A stretch of 14,752 nucleotides of DNA from an uncultured Oscillibacter sp. (lineage in GTDB: Bacteria; Bacillota; Clostridia; Oscillospirales; Oscillospiraceae), in NCBI GenBank assembly GCA_904393855.1, contig CAJFNE010000073.1, positions 1 to 14,752 of the forward strand, given 5' to 3'. Position numbers and translations under genes: made by a program. The notes under the pieces are model-generated. The model worked only from the letters and a program-made list of their open reading frames with translations. It had not been told where the DNA came from and ran no database searches. Shown here piece by piece: positions 5,936-13,192 of the stretch; position 1 is the stretch's first letter, and each line of letters opens with the position of its first letter.

Positions 5936-8173
5936 ATGATCACATTGCACGAGGGCGGCGTGTTCCTGACCGGCGGCGCGCCCAGCGCCGCCGGACCGGT
6001 CACCCCGGAGGAGGGGCGGAAGCGGACCATGGCCTGGTCCATCCTCCAGGCCCACAACACCTCCGGTGATCCGGACCATTTGCAGATCCGCTTTGACGCC
6101 ATGGTGTCCCATGACATCACCTATGTGGGCATCATCCAGCAGGCCAGGGCCTCCGGGATGCGGGAATTCCCCATCCCCTATGCCCTCACCAACTGCCACA
6201 ACAGCCTGTGCGCCGTGGGCGGCACCATCAATGAGGACGACCACGTGTTCGGTCTCTCCGCCGCAAAGAAGTACGGCGGCATCTACGTGCCCGCCAATCA
6301 ATCCGTCATCCACTCCTACGCCCGGGAGCAGATGGCGAAATGCGGCGCCATGATCCTGGGCTCCGACTCCCACACCCGGTATGGGGCTCTCGGCACCATG
6401 GCCGTGGGCGAGGGGGGCCCGGAGCTGGCCAAGCAGCTTTTGAAAAACACCTGGGACGTGAACTACCCCAAGGTGGTGCTGGTGTACCTGACCGGCGCGC
6501 CGAAGCGGGGCGTGGGTCCCCACGACGTGGCCATCGCCCTGGTGAAGGCCACCTTTGCCAGCGGCTTCGTCAACAACTGCGTGCTGGAGTTCTGCGGCCC
6601 CGGCATCGCGAACCTCCCCATCGACTACCGCAACGGCATCGACGTGATGACCACGGAGACCACCTGCCTCTCCTCCATCTGGGAGACGGACAGCGTGACC
6701 GAGGGCTTCTATCAGACACACCAGCGGCCGGAGGACTACCGGGAGCTGCATCCGGCGGACGGGGCATATTACGACAAGTCCATCGAGATCGACCTCTCCC
6801 AAGTGGAGCCCATGATCGCCCTGCCCTTCCACCCCTCCAACGCCTACACGATCCACGAGTTCCTGGAGAACGCCGCCGACATCCTCGCGAACGTGGAGTC
6901 CGACGCCCAGAAGCGGTATCCCAAGGCCCATGTGAAGCTGACGGACAAGGTCCACGACGGCGGCGTCTGGGCGGACCAGGGCGTCATCGCCGGCTGCGCC
7001 GGCGGCCTCTTCGACAACATCACCGAGGCGGCGGACATCCTCCGGGGCGGCTCCACCGGCAACGGGGCCTTCACCCTGGACGTGTATCCCACCAGCGTTC
7101 CCGTCAGTCTGGAGCTGACGAAGATCGGCGCCACGGCGGACCTGCTGGAAACCGGCGCGGTCATCAAGCCCAGCTTCTGCGGGCCGTGCTTTGGCGCGGG
7201 AGACGTGCCCGCCAACAACGGCCTCAGCCTGCGGCACACTACCCGGAACTTCCCCAACCGGGAGGGCTCCAAGCCCGCCGAGGGGCAGTTCGCCGGCGTG
7301 TGCCTGATGGACTCCCGGTCCATCGCCGCCACCGCCCTGAACGGCGGCCGGATCACCGCCGCCACGGACATCGACTATGAGCCTATCCACCGCGAGTACC
7401 ACTTCGACAAGGGCGTCTACGACCGGCGGCTGTACTACGGCTTCGGCAAGGCGGACCCCAGCGTGGAGCTGGTCATGGGCCCCAACATCACGGACTGGCC
7501 GAAGATGCAGCCCCTGGCGGAGAACCTGCTGGTGGAGCTGGCGGCGGTGCTTCACGACCCCGTCACCACCACCGACGAGCTGATCCCCTCCGGCGAGACC
7601 TCCTCCTACCGCTCCAACCCCCTGCGGCTGGCGGAGTTCACCCTGTCCCGCCGGGAGCCCGCCTACGTGGGCCGGGCCAAGGCCGCGGCGGAGATCGAGT
7701 CGGAGCGGCTGGCCGGGAATGCCCCGGAAAAGCTGACTGCCATTCTGGACAAGGTGGGCGACGGCGCAGCCCTGGCCCAGACCACCCAGTTCGGCTCCTG
7801 CGTGTTCGCCAACAAGCCCGGCGACGGCTCTGCCCGGGAGCAGGCCGCCAGCTGCCAGAAGGTGCTGGGCGGATTGGCCAATATCTGCTACGAATTTGCC
7901 ACCAAACGCTACCGTTCCAACTGCATCAACTGGGGCATCCTGCCCTTTACCCTGGATGAGGGCGTGTCCTTTGACTACGAGCCCGGCGACTGCGTGTTCG
8001 TCCCCGGTATCCGAAACGCCATTGAAAACGGCGTGGAGAACATCTCCGCCCAGGTCATCAAGCGGGACGGCACCGTGGAGGACCTGCTGCTCCACGTCAA
8101 GGGCCTCACCGATGACGAGAAAGAAATCATCCTGGACGGCTGCCTGATGAACTATTACGCAAAGCGCAATTAA
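5936..8173 (+). CDS. Aconitase-family hydratase
   Basis: The 745-residue protein is a full-length aconitase superfamily member, closest in my recollection to the YbhJ-type hydratases. It would isomerise citrate to isocitrate, or a related hydroxy-acid, using a [4Fe-4S] cluster in the cytoplasm. The three cluster ligands are visible at Cys354 (AGCAGG) and Cys415/Cys418 (FCGPCFG). The substrate-site GSDSHT is at 142-147. The NFPNREG-like aconitase signature follows the CGPC motif, and the C-terminal swivel domain has GSAREQ with Ser632 and Arg634. ATG 5936 has AGGAGG 7 bases upstream; longer readings of the frame overlap the promoter and the divergent gene. Downstream lies isocitrate dehydrogenase, the next pathway step, which supports a citrate-to-2-oxoglutarate role. 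Substrate is inferred, because YbhJ-type proteins are poorly characterised. Confidence 0.88.
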   Translation: MITLHEGGVFLTGGAPSAAGPVTPEEGRKRTMAWSILQAHNTSGDPDHLQIRFDAMVSHDITYVGIIQQARASGMREFPIPYALTNCHNSLCAVGGTINEDDHVFGLSAAKKYGGIYVPANQSVIHSYAREQMAKCGAMILGSDSHTRYGALGTMAVGEGGPELAKQLLKNTWDVNYPKVVLVYLTGAPKRGVGPHDVAIALVKATFASGFVNNCVLEFCGPGIANLPIDYRNGIDVMTTETTCLSSIWETDSVTEGFYQTHQRPEDYRELHPADGAYYDKSIEIDLSQVEPMIALPFHPSNAYTIHEFLENAADILANVESDAQKRYPKAHVKLTDKVHDGGVWADQGVIAGCAGGLFDNITEAADILRGGSTGNGAFTLDVYPTSVPVSLELTKIGATADLLETGAVIKPSFCGPCFGAGDVPANNGLSLRHTTRNFPNREGSKPAEGQFAGVCLMDSRSIAATALNGGRITAATDIDYEPIHREYHFDKGVYDRRLYYGFGKADPSVELVMGPNITDWPKMQPLAENLLVELAAVLHDPVTTTDELIPSGETSSYRSNPLRLAEFTLSRREPAYVGRAKAAAEIESERLAGNAPEKLTAILDKVGDGAALAQTTQFGSCVFANKPGDGSAREQAASCQKVLGGLANICYEFATKRYRSNCINWGILPFTLDEGVSFDYEPGDCVFVPGIRNAIENGVENISAQVIKRDGTVEDLLLHVKGLTDDEKEIILDGCLMNYYAKRN

Positions 8174-8319
8174 AGAGGGGACTTTGTCCCCCCTTTAGAT
8201 TCCCCCTCTCCAGTGACATCGGTCACTGGAGACGCCGCCCCCGGCGGCTGGGCCAAAGTATTTTCGGCAGGCACATGTCCTGCCGAAAATCATTGAAATC
8301 AGTCCGGCTGCGCCGGACT
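8173..8319 (+). repeat. Cluster of five hairpins between aconitase and icd
   Basis: Five inverted repeats follow one another. They are: GGGGAC/GTCCCC (8177-8182, 8186-8191; extendable with one mismatch to AAAG/CTTT); CTCCAGTGAC/GTCACTGGAG (8208-8217, 8222-8231; loop ATCG); GCCGCC/GGCGGC (8234-8239, 8243-8248); ATTTTCGGCAGG/CCTGCCGAAAAT (8260-8271, 8279-8290); and AGTCCGGC/GCCGGACT (8301-8308, 8312-8319). Apart from the first extension all arms match perfectly. No U-run follows any stem, so these do not look like intrinsic terminators. The array could be a mobile palindromic (REP/MITE-like) element or a structured RNA tuning expression of the second gene. Confidence 0.75.
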
Positions 8320-8324
8320 CCGAA

Positions 8325-8359
8325 ATTCCTAACTCCTAATTCCTAACTCCTAATTCCTT
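8325..8359 (+). repeat. 7-bp tandem repeat (A[T/C]TCCTA), five units
   Basis: The units read ATTCCTA, ACTCCTA, ATTCCTA, ACTCCTA, ATTCCTT, equivalent to two and a half copies of a 14-base ATTCCTAACTCCTA unit. The repeat directly follows the hairpin cluster and ends 21 bases before the icd start codon at 8381. Heptanucleotide tandem repeats of this style are known in some bacterial genomes, notably cyanobacteria. Here the copy number could affect spacing ahead of the ribosome binding site. Confidence 0.8.
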
Positions 8360-8380
8360 ATGATTGGCGAGGTTAAAACC

Positions 8381-9623
8381 ATGGATAAGATTCAAATGAC
8401 CACCCCCCTGGTGGAGATGGACGGCGACGAGATGACCCGGGTGCTGTGGGGCTGGATCAAGGAGAAGCTGATCCTGCCTTTTGTAGACCTGAAAACCGAG
8501 TACTACGACCTGGGACTGCTCCACCGGAACGAGACGCGGGACCAGGTGACCATCGACGCCGCCAAGGCCACGCAGCGGCTGGGTGTGGCGGTGAAGTGCG
8601 CCACCATCACCCCCAACCGTCAGCGGATGGAGGAGTACCCCCAGCTGACGGAGATGTGGAAGTCTCCCAACGGCACCATCCGGGCCTATCTGGACGGCAC
8701 CGCCTTTCGGGCCCCCATCGTCCTGCCTTGCATCAAGCCCGTGGTGAAGAACTGGGAGGCCCCCATCACCATCGCCCGCCATGCCTACGGCGACATGTAC
8801 AAGGCCGTGGACATGGTGACGGAGGAACCCGGCACCGCCACCCTCACTTTCCAGGGGGAGAGCGGCGCGGAGAAAACCCTGGGAGAGCGGCGCGGAGAAA
8901 ACCCTGACGGTCCAGACGGTGAACGGTCCCGCCGTGTGGCAGGGCCAGCACAACACGGAGGCGAGCATCCGGGCCTTCGCCCGCAGCTGCTTCCAGTACG
9001 CCATCGCCCAGAAGCAGGACCTGTGGTTCTCCACCAAGGACACGATCTCCAAGGTCTACGACGGCACCTTCAAGCAGATTTTCGAGGAGGAGTATGAGAC
9101 CACCTACAAGACGGAGTTCGAGAAGCTGGGCCTCACCTACTTCTACACCCTGATCGACGACGCGGTGGCGCGGGTGATCCGCTCCAAGGGCGGCTTCATC
9201 TGGGCGCTGAAGAACTACGACGGCGACGTCATGAGCGACATGGTGGCCACCGCCTTCGGCTCCCTCGCCATGATGACCTCCGTGCTGGTGTCCCCCGACG
9301 GCACCATGGAGTTCGAGGCCAGCCACGGCACCGTCACCCGGCACTACTACCGCTACCTGCAGGGGGAAAAGACCTCCACGAACCCCATCGCCACCATCTT
9401 CGCCTGGTCCGGCGGATTGAAGCGCCGGGGCGAACTGGACAACCTGCCGGAGCTGGTGCGGTTCGGCCAGGCGTTGGAGGATGCCTCCCTGGAGACGCTG
9501 ATGGACGGCGTTATGACGCGCGACCTGCTGGGCCTGGTGGAGCCGGGCTTTGCCGCCCGCGGCGTAGACAGCGAGACCTTCCTGGACGAGATTGCCCAGA
9601 GATTGGCTAAGAAATTGGCCTAA
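8381..9623 (+). pseudogene. icd: NADP-dependent isocitrate dehydrogenase, frameshifted by a 25-bp duplication
   Basis: The two halves together match the homodimeric, eukaryotic-type NADP isocitrate dehydrogenase, which oxidises isocitrate to 2-oxoglutarate and CO2. The first half (ATG 8381, GAGG about 8 bases upstream) reads PLVEMDGDEMTR near the start and WKSPNGTIR in the substrate site. It is native to Leu167, after which a 25-bp tandem duplication shifts the frame and translation stops at 9097 (238 residues). The second half resumes at 8907 and contains IDDAVARVIRSKGGF, KNYDGDVMSD (metal ligands) and HGTVTRHYY with STNPIA (NADP site), ending at TAA 9623. With one repeat copy deleted the product is a continuous 405 residues, the family's normal length, with every motif in place. 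As written, no functional enzyme can be made, and no ribosome binding site is seen for the second half. Confidence 0.9.
8857..8906 (+). repeat. Perfect 25-bp tandem duplication inside icd
   Basis: The unit GGAGAGCGGCGCGGAG followed by AAAACCCTG occupies 8857-8881 and again 8882-8906 with no mismatch. The base before each copy is also G, so 26 bases match. Because 25 is not a multiple of three, the second copy puts the gene out of frame; one copy or four copies would be in frame. Each unit contains a run of four A and G+C-rich flanks. Confidence 0.95.
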
Positions 9624-9634
9624 AAAGCTCATAT

Positions 9635-9669
9635 AAGCGCCCGAACGTTTTGAAAACGTTCGGGCGCTT
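9635..9669. terminator. Bidirectional intrinsic terminator after icd
   Basis: AAGCGCCCGAACGTTTT (9635-9651) and its exact reverse complement (9653-9669) form a very strong stem, physically about 15 bp with a 5-base loop. T-rich sequence follows on both sides (TTTCCGTTTT on plus; GAGCTTTTT on minus). It sits between converging genes, icd on plus and the membrane XRE gene on minus, and would end both transcripts. Confidence 0.85.
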
Positions 9670-9704
9670 TCCGTTTTGCTGAAATCATCGCCTTGTGCGA
9701 CCAT

Positions 9705-10481
9705 TCAAAATTGGTTGGAGAAAACCGGCAGGATGGAATAATACCAGCCGGACAGCAACAGCGGCACATAGCACTCGTCCGTAGCGATGATGGTCCCGTC
9801 CTCCAGCCGAAGGCCGAAGGACTGCATGTTTTCCGTCATATACAACATCCGCTCCACGCCGAGAGAGAGGAAGTCCCCCGCCCGGTAAAACAGGATGTCC
9901 TGGGCGCCCTCCCACAGGGCGTCCCACCGGATCTGGGCATGGACATACTCCCTGCAAGTAGGTTCCACACAGCCGATGGCAAACCGGCCCACAAAGGAGC
10001 GGTCCCCCAGGACGCTCACCGTGCCGTCGATGGTGACGGTGGTCTCCCCGGTCGGCTCGCCGGCGGAGTCGTACACCGTGGCGGGGACTTCCAGGGAGAC
10101 CTCCCGAAGAAACACCCCGGCCCGGTCCAGAATCGCAAAGAGGACGAATCCCACCAGCAGCGCCAGAAAGACTCCGCCCAGGATCTGCCCCCAGCGCCGC
10201 CGGGTCCGCTCCCGGGTCTGCCGGACCAGCAGGGCAATCGCCCACCGGACCGTCATCTCCGGCTCCGCCGCCGTCTCCTCCCCCCGCAGCAGGTCCAGCA
10301 CGGAGAGGCCCAGGGCGTCCGCCAGGGGCTCCAGCAGGGAGACGTCTGGAAATCCGGCGCCGCGCTCCCATTTTGAGACAGCCCGATCCGACACATGGAG
10401 GGCCTGGGCCAGCTCCCGCTGGGTCATATTTTTCTCTCTCCGAGCCGCCGCGATCAGCGCCCCGGTCTTTTCCCGATCCAT
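9705..10481 (-). CDS. Membrane-anchored XRE-family regulator
   Basis: The 258-residue protein has an XRE helix-turn-helix at about 8-66 (MTQRELAQALHVSDRAVSKW at 19-38). A basic linker with several Arg (89-97) is followed by one transmembrane segment at about 98-118 and a C-terminal domain of about 140 residues predicted outside the membrane, with beta-rich sequence and paired Cys (GCVEPTC). This suggests signal transfer across the membrane to DNA; the ligand is unknown. The start ATG 10481 has AGGTG 6 bases upstream. GTG 10490 or ATG 10487 are alternatives with poorer spacing. Its DNA-binding domain closely resembles that of the XRE-desulfoferrodoxin protein in this window (shared WERG, PDVSLL and LLxGE/D), so the two look paralogous with different sensor tails. 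It has its own promoter and a strong downstream terminator. Confidence 0.82.
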   Translation of the reverse strand: MDREKTGALIAAARREKNMTQRELAQALHVSDRAVSKWERGAGFPDVSLLEPLADALGLSVLDLLRGEETAAEPEMTVRWAIALLVRQTRERTRRRWGQILGGVFLALLVGFVLFAILDRAGVFLREVSLEVPATVYDSAGEPTGETTVTIDGTVSVLGDRSFVGRFAIGCVEPTCREYVHAQIRWDALWEGAQDILFYRAGDFLSLGVERMLYMTENMQSFGLRLEDGTIIATDECYVPLLLSGWYYSILPVFSNQF

Positions 10482-10498
10482 CCGCATCACCTGTGGCC

Positions 10499-10527
10499 AG
10501 TATAGCAGAACCGGCCCCTCCCCGCAA
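10499..10527 (-). promoter_or_regulatory. Promoter of the membrane XRE gene
   Basis: On the minus strand TTGCGG (10527-10522) and TATACT (10504-10499) are 17 bases apart. The start would be close to 10492, only about 10 bases before ATG 10481. One arm of the 12-bp inverted repeat at 10509-10552 lies in the spacer and the -35 box lies in its loop. Confidence 0.6.
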
Positions 10528-10552
10528 CAAACGCTGGGTAGAGGGGCCGGTT
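10509..10552. repeat. Perfect 12-bp inverted repeat over the XRE promoter
   Basis: AACCGGCCCCTC (10509-10520) and GAGGGGCCGGTT (10541-10552) are exact reverse complements with a 20-base loop. On the minus strand the hairpin lies after the stop codon of the 67-residue gene, but no U-run follows, so termination would be imperfect. It also spans the -35/-10 region of the next gene and may serve as an operator or attenuator. Confidence 0.55.
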
Positions 10553-10560
10553 TTCCGTTC

Positions 10561-10764
10561 TTACAGCGTGCTCAGGTCCGCCGCCTGGGCGTTTCCGGCG
10601 GCGGTGCTGGCGTCCAGGGCCTGGAGGGCCGCCAGGGTGGAGAGGGTGGTCCCCAACTGGGTGAACAGCAGCGCCAGGCGGACCAGCTCCTCCCGGCTGC
10701 CGGCGTTTTTCGCAATCGCCACCGCCAGGGCATATACGCTGGCGCTCTGCTCAAAGGCGTCCAT
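10561..10764 (-). CDS. Small hypothetical protein, 67 residues
   Basis: The short protein is Ala/Leu-rich, predicted all alpha-helical, and has no signal peptide or Cys. It begins MDAFEQSASVYALAVAIA and contains LALLFTQLGTTLSTLAAL. The pattern resembles a family of tiny Clostridia proteins, possibly DUF6774, in which a helical hairpin of this type recurs; this is from memory and uncertain. A strong purine-rich ribosome binding site (GGAGGGG) precedes ATG 10764. It lies 43 bases after the stop of the second DUF2812 gene on the same strand, so it may be the last gene of the PadR operon. No function is known. Confidence 0.65.
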   Translation of the reverse strand: MDAFEQSASVYALAVAIAKNAGSREELVRLALLFTQLGTTLSTLAALQALDASTAAGNAQAADLSTL

Positions 10765-10807
10765 GTTCCCCCTCCCCTCCCTTCACTGTATGAGGGCAAG
10801 GGGCGTT

Positions 10808-12049
10808 TTATTTGGCCAGCAGGGCGGCGAAGTAGTCCCCCTGCCGCCGCAGGTCTGTCTCCCCCTCGTACTGGAGGAACAGCACCTCCCGGCCCAGGCG
10901 GGCCAGGGCGAACTGGTAGTAGGTGCTCTCCCCCCACCAGAAGCCGTCCAAGCCCTCCGCCTCCACCGGGGTCAGGGCCGGGTGACCCTGCACGAAGCCC
11001 GATGATCCGAAAGAGGAGGGCCGCATCAGAACCAGCTCCTCCGCCAGCCGCGCCGCCAGCCCCTCCGTCAGCATCCGGTAATAGGTGGTCTCCGCGGTGG
11101 AGAGTACCGGCAGGGAGTCTCCGGGCCGCAGGTCCCCCTCCGCCGCTCCCAGGGAACGCTGCCGGGTGGCGTACATGCGGGGGCACAGCTCCTGGACCTT
11201 GGTGCGGCAGCGCCAGAAGTCCGTGGTCTCCGCCCCCTCCAGGTCGGCCAGGTCCACGTAAACGACGCCCTCCCGGGGCACTCGACCGTCCTTGGCGTCC
11301 CAGCCTCCAGAAAGGCTTCCCCCGTCGATCGCGCGGCCATCTCCCAAAATGGAAGCCGCCAGGACGAATACGAAGCAGGCCAGCAGTCCCCGGGCCAGCC
11401 ACCGCTGGAGCCGGTAGGGCCGGGGCCGTTTCAGGGGGATACCCGCCCCCAGGGTCCGCAGCAGCCGGACCATGGCACAGACCTCACAGAACAGCAGCAC
11501 CAGGATCAGCGCCGCGCCAATGGTCCCCACCAGCAGCCGCCCCGGCATCCACTCCGTCACGGTGTCCAGCACCGGCGTCTCGGAAATCCAGGGGATTAGC
11601 GCCCACGCGGCCCAGAGGGCCGCCGCCAGCAGGAGGGTCAGGACGCCGTCCCACAGCATCCGCCGCTTCAGGTAGCGGTAGCCGATCCCCTGCACCACCG
11701 GGTCTGTGTCCAGCTCCGGAACATCTGGGTCGTCACACCGCCAGATGTGGAACACCCCCGGCAGGGTGCACACATACTCCCAGCCCAGAGAGGCGTACAG
11801 CTCCGCCATCTCCTCCGGCGGCGCCTTCTCCTTTCGGGGCAGGGGCTGCATCCGGTAGCGGCAGGCCGTTGGCTCGGCCTTTTCAAAGACGCCGCTCCAG
11901 CCGGTCATGCCCGTCAGCCGCCAGCCCTTGGCGGCCATATCCTCCAGCCAGGTCTCGTTGGCCGCCGCGTCATAGACGTTGGCGGGCCGGATTTCCCGGC
12001 AGGTATTGGGACTCCCCAACGGGTCCACAGATGGGTTGTGTTCCTCCAT
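10808..12049 (-). CDS. DUF2812 domain-containing membrane protein (second copy)
   Basis: The 413-residue protein opens with a DUF2812-type domain (about 32-110): WLEDMAAKGWRL, a Phe-rich strand, YRMQPL, then LYASLGWEYVCTLPGVFHIWR. Transmembrane segments are expected at about 134-153, 171-195 and 218-235. A C-terminal domain of about 175 residues then contains YYRMLTEGLAARLAEELV and ends FLQYEGETDLRRQGDYFAALLAK. DUF2812 proteins commonly travel with PadR regulators in Firmicutes, and their function is unknown. ATG 12049 lies 15 bases after the stop of the first copy, with GGGGAG 5 bases upstream, so the pair is cotranscribed. It shares domain order and the final beta/LxxYxA-like ending with the first copy (QIVQFRGDPTDHLDDYAAV), consistent with an old tandem duplication. 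Confidence 0.82.
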   Translation of the reverse strand: MEEHNPSVDPLGSPNTCREIRPANVYDAAANETWLEDMAAKGWRLTGMTGWSGVFEKAEPTACRYRMQPLPRKEKAPPEEMAELYASLGWEYVCTLPGVFHIWRCDDPDVPELDTDPVVQGIGYRYLKRRMLWDGVLTLLLAAALWAAWALIPWISETPVLDTVTEWMPGRLLVGTIGAALILVLLFCEVCAMVRLLRTLGAGIPLKRPRPYRLQRWLARGLLACFVFVLAASILGDGRAIDGGSLSGGWDAKDGRVPREGVVYVDLADLEGAETTDFWRCRTKVQELCPRMYATRQRSLGAAEGDLRPGDSLPVLSTAETTYYRMLTEGLAARLAEELVLMRPSSFGSSGFVQGHPALTPVEAEGLDGFWWGESTYYQFALARLGREVLFLQYEGETDLRRQGDYFAALLAK

Positions 12050-12064
12050 GCCGTCTCCCCCTCC

Positions 12065-13192
12065 CTACTGGAATGCCGCCAGGACAGCGGCGTAGTCGTC
12101 CAGGTGGTCCGTCGGGTCCCCGCGAAACTGGACGATCTGGCGGAGCACCACCCCGCCTCGCCGGGCCACCAGGATCTGGTTCGCCCTGCCGTCACTCCCG
12201 GGCCCGTTGTCCAGCAGGATCGCCTGATCAAAGCGGTCATCCCGCCACTCCGTGGCGGCGGCCTCCGGCCACTGACTGCGGGCCTCTCCCAGCCACTCCC
12301 GGTACAGCAGCTCCGCCAGCGGCTCGAAGCGGATCTGGGCCAGGGCGGTCTCCAGGTGGGGGCCGCTCCACCGCCACTCCGTCACCTGGCGCCGCGTCAT
12401 CATCAGAGGGCTTCGGAATTCTTCATACTGGGCCCAGTCCATGGGCCGCGCGGCTTCCCCTGGGGCCAGCGCCTCCAACGTCACCGCTGACAGGGGCTCC
12501 GGCGCGTCGGACAGGGGCAACTCCTGCCGCCCTGCAGCGAGAGACGCCACGAACACCGCCATCAGCCCGATGAATGTCCAGGACACGATCTCCCGCCGCC
12601 GCTGCCGCCGCACGGCCCGGGCCGGGTCCCCCCGTTCCAGGGACACCCCCGCCTGGAGACGGTTCCGCTGCCGCCGGACACCCAGCAGCTGCCGCGCCAG
12701 CTGCCAGAGCTCCCGGCCCACGAACCAGAGCACAAAGAGCCAGATGGCCCACATGCCCATGAGAAGCCGCTCCACCAGCTGCCCGCTCCAGAGATCATCC
12801 AGCTGCAGCGCCGTCCACACCGCCCACAGCGCCACCGCCAGGGCGCTCCGCCGCGCGGTCCGTTTCAGCAGCTTGCTCCAGGCCCAGGCCTGGGTAGCGG
12901 GGTCCGTGTACAGGTCCGGGGCCGCGGGGTCGAAGCAGTAGTAGACCTGGTAGCTCCCCAGGGGGCAGGCCGGTCGCCAGCCCATCTCCGCGTAGAGGGC
13001 CTCCGCCTCCTCCTGCTGGCCCTGGGGGTCCAACCGCACCCGGCAGGTCCGGGGGTCCATCCGCTCGAACCGGGCGAAGCCGCCCCACTTCTCCAGGATC
13101 CAGCCCTGGGCGGCCTTTTCCTCCAGCCACGCCTCAATGGTGCCCGTGTCCCACAGGTCCCCGGGCGCCAGAAACCGCTTGTGATCCCTCAT
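12065..13192 (-). CDS. DUF2812 domain-containing membrane protein (first copy)
   Basis: The 375-residue protein has an N-terminal DUF2812-type domain (about 18-90) with WLEEKAAQGWILEKW, CRVRLDP and LYAEMGWRPACPLGSYQVYY. Three hydrophobic segments follow at about 115-132, 142-160 and 203-219. A C-terminal soluble domain contains LAELLYREWLGEARS and ends QIVQFRGDPTDHLDDYAAVL. The product is probably membrane-bound and the role is unknown. ATG 13192 overlaps the PadR stop codon as ATGA and has GGAGGAGG 7 bases upstream, indicating translational coupling to PadR. The frame continues upstream of this ATG, but there it only shadows PadR. Expression should follow the PadR promoter and its palindromes. 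Confidence 0.82.
   Translation of the reverse strand: MRDHKRFLAPGDLWDTGTIEAWLEEKAAQGWILEKWGGFARFERMDPRTCRVRLDPQGQQEEAEALYAEMGWRPACPLGSYQVYYCFDPAAPDLYTDPATQAWAWSKLLKRTARRSALAVALWAVWTALQLDDLWSGQLVERLLMGMWAIWLFVLWFVGRELWQLARQLLGVRRQRNRLQAGVSLERGDPARAVRRQRRREIVSWTFIGLMAVFVASLAAGRQELPLSDAPEPLSAVTLEALAPGEAARPMDWAQYEEFRSPLMMTRRQVTEWRWSGPHLETALAQIRFEPLAELLYREWLGEARSQWPEAAATEWRDDRFDQAILLDNGPGSDGRANQILVARRGGVVLRQIVQFRGDPTDHLDDYAAVLAAFQ

Noticed and set aside
5813..8095. 760-codon minus-strand open frame opposite aconitase
   Set aside because: The opposite strand is an unmistakable full-length aconitase. This frame is a codon-bias shadow, as is the similar frame at 3869-5017.
8208..8319. Intrinsic terminators after aconitase
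   Set aside because: The stems are strong but none is followed by a T-run, and the next gene is in the same orientation and pathway.
8325..8359. CRISPR-like array
   Set aside because: The units are 7 bases long and directly adjacent, with no spacers and no cas genes.
8359..8364. TATGAT as an icd -10 box
   Set aside because: No acceptable -35 box lies 16-18 bases upstream, and the start would fall inside the ribosome binding region.
8857..8920. Programmed ribosomal frameshift in icd
   Set aside because: There is no slippery heptamer or pseudoknot arrangement at the junction. The shift is fully explained by an exact 25-base duplication, and single-copy sequence gives the normal protein.
9895..12573. 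892-codon plus-strand open frame
   Set aside because: It consists of Pro/Arg/Ser/Ala-rich nonsense crossing four real minus-strand genes and a terminator-bounded region. It has no start signal.
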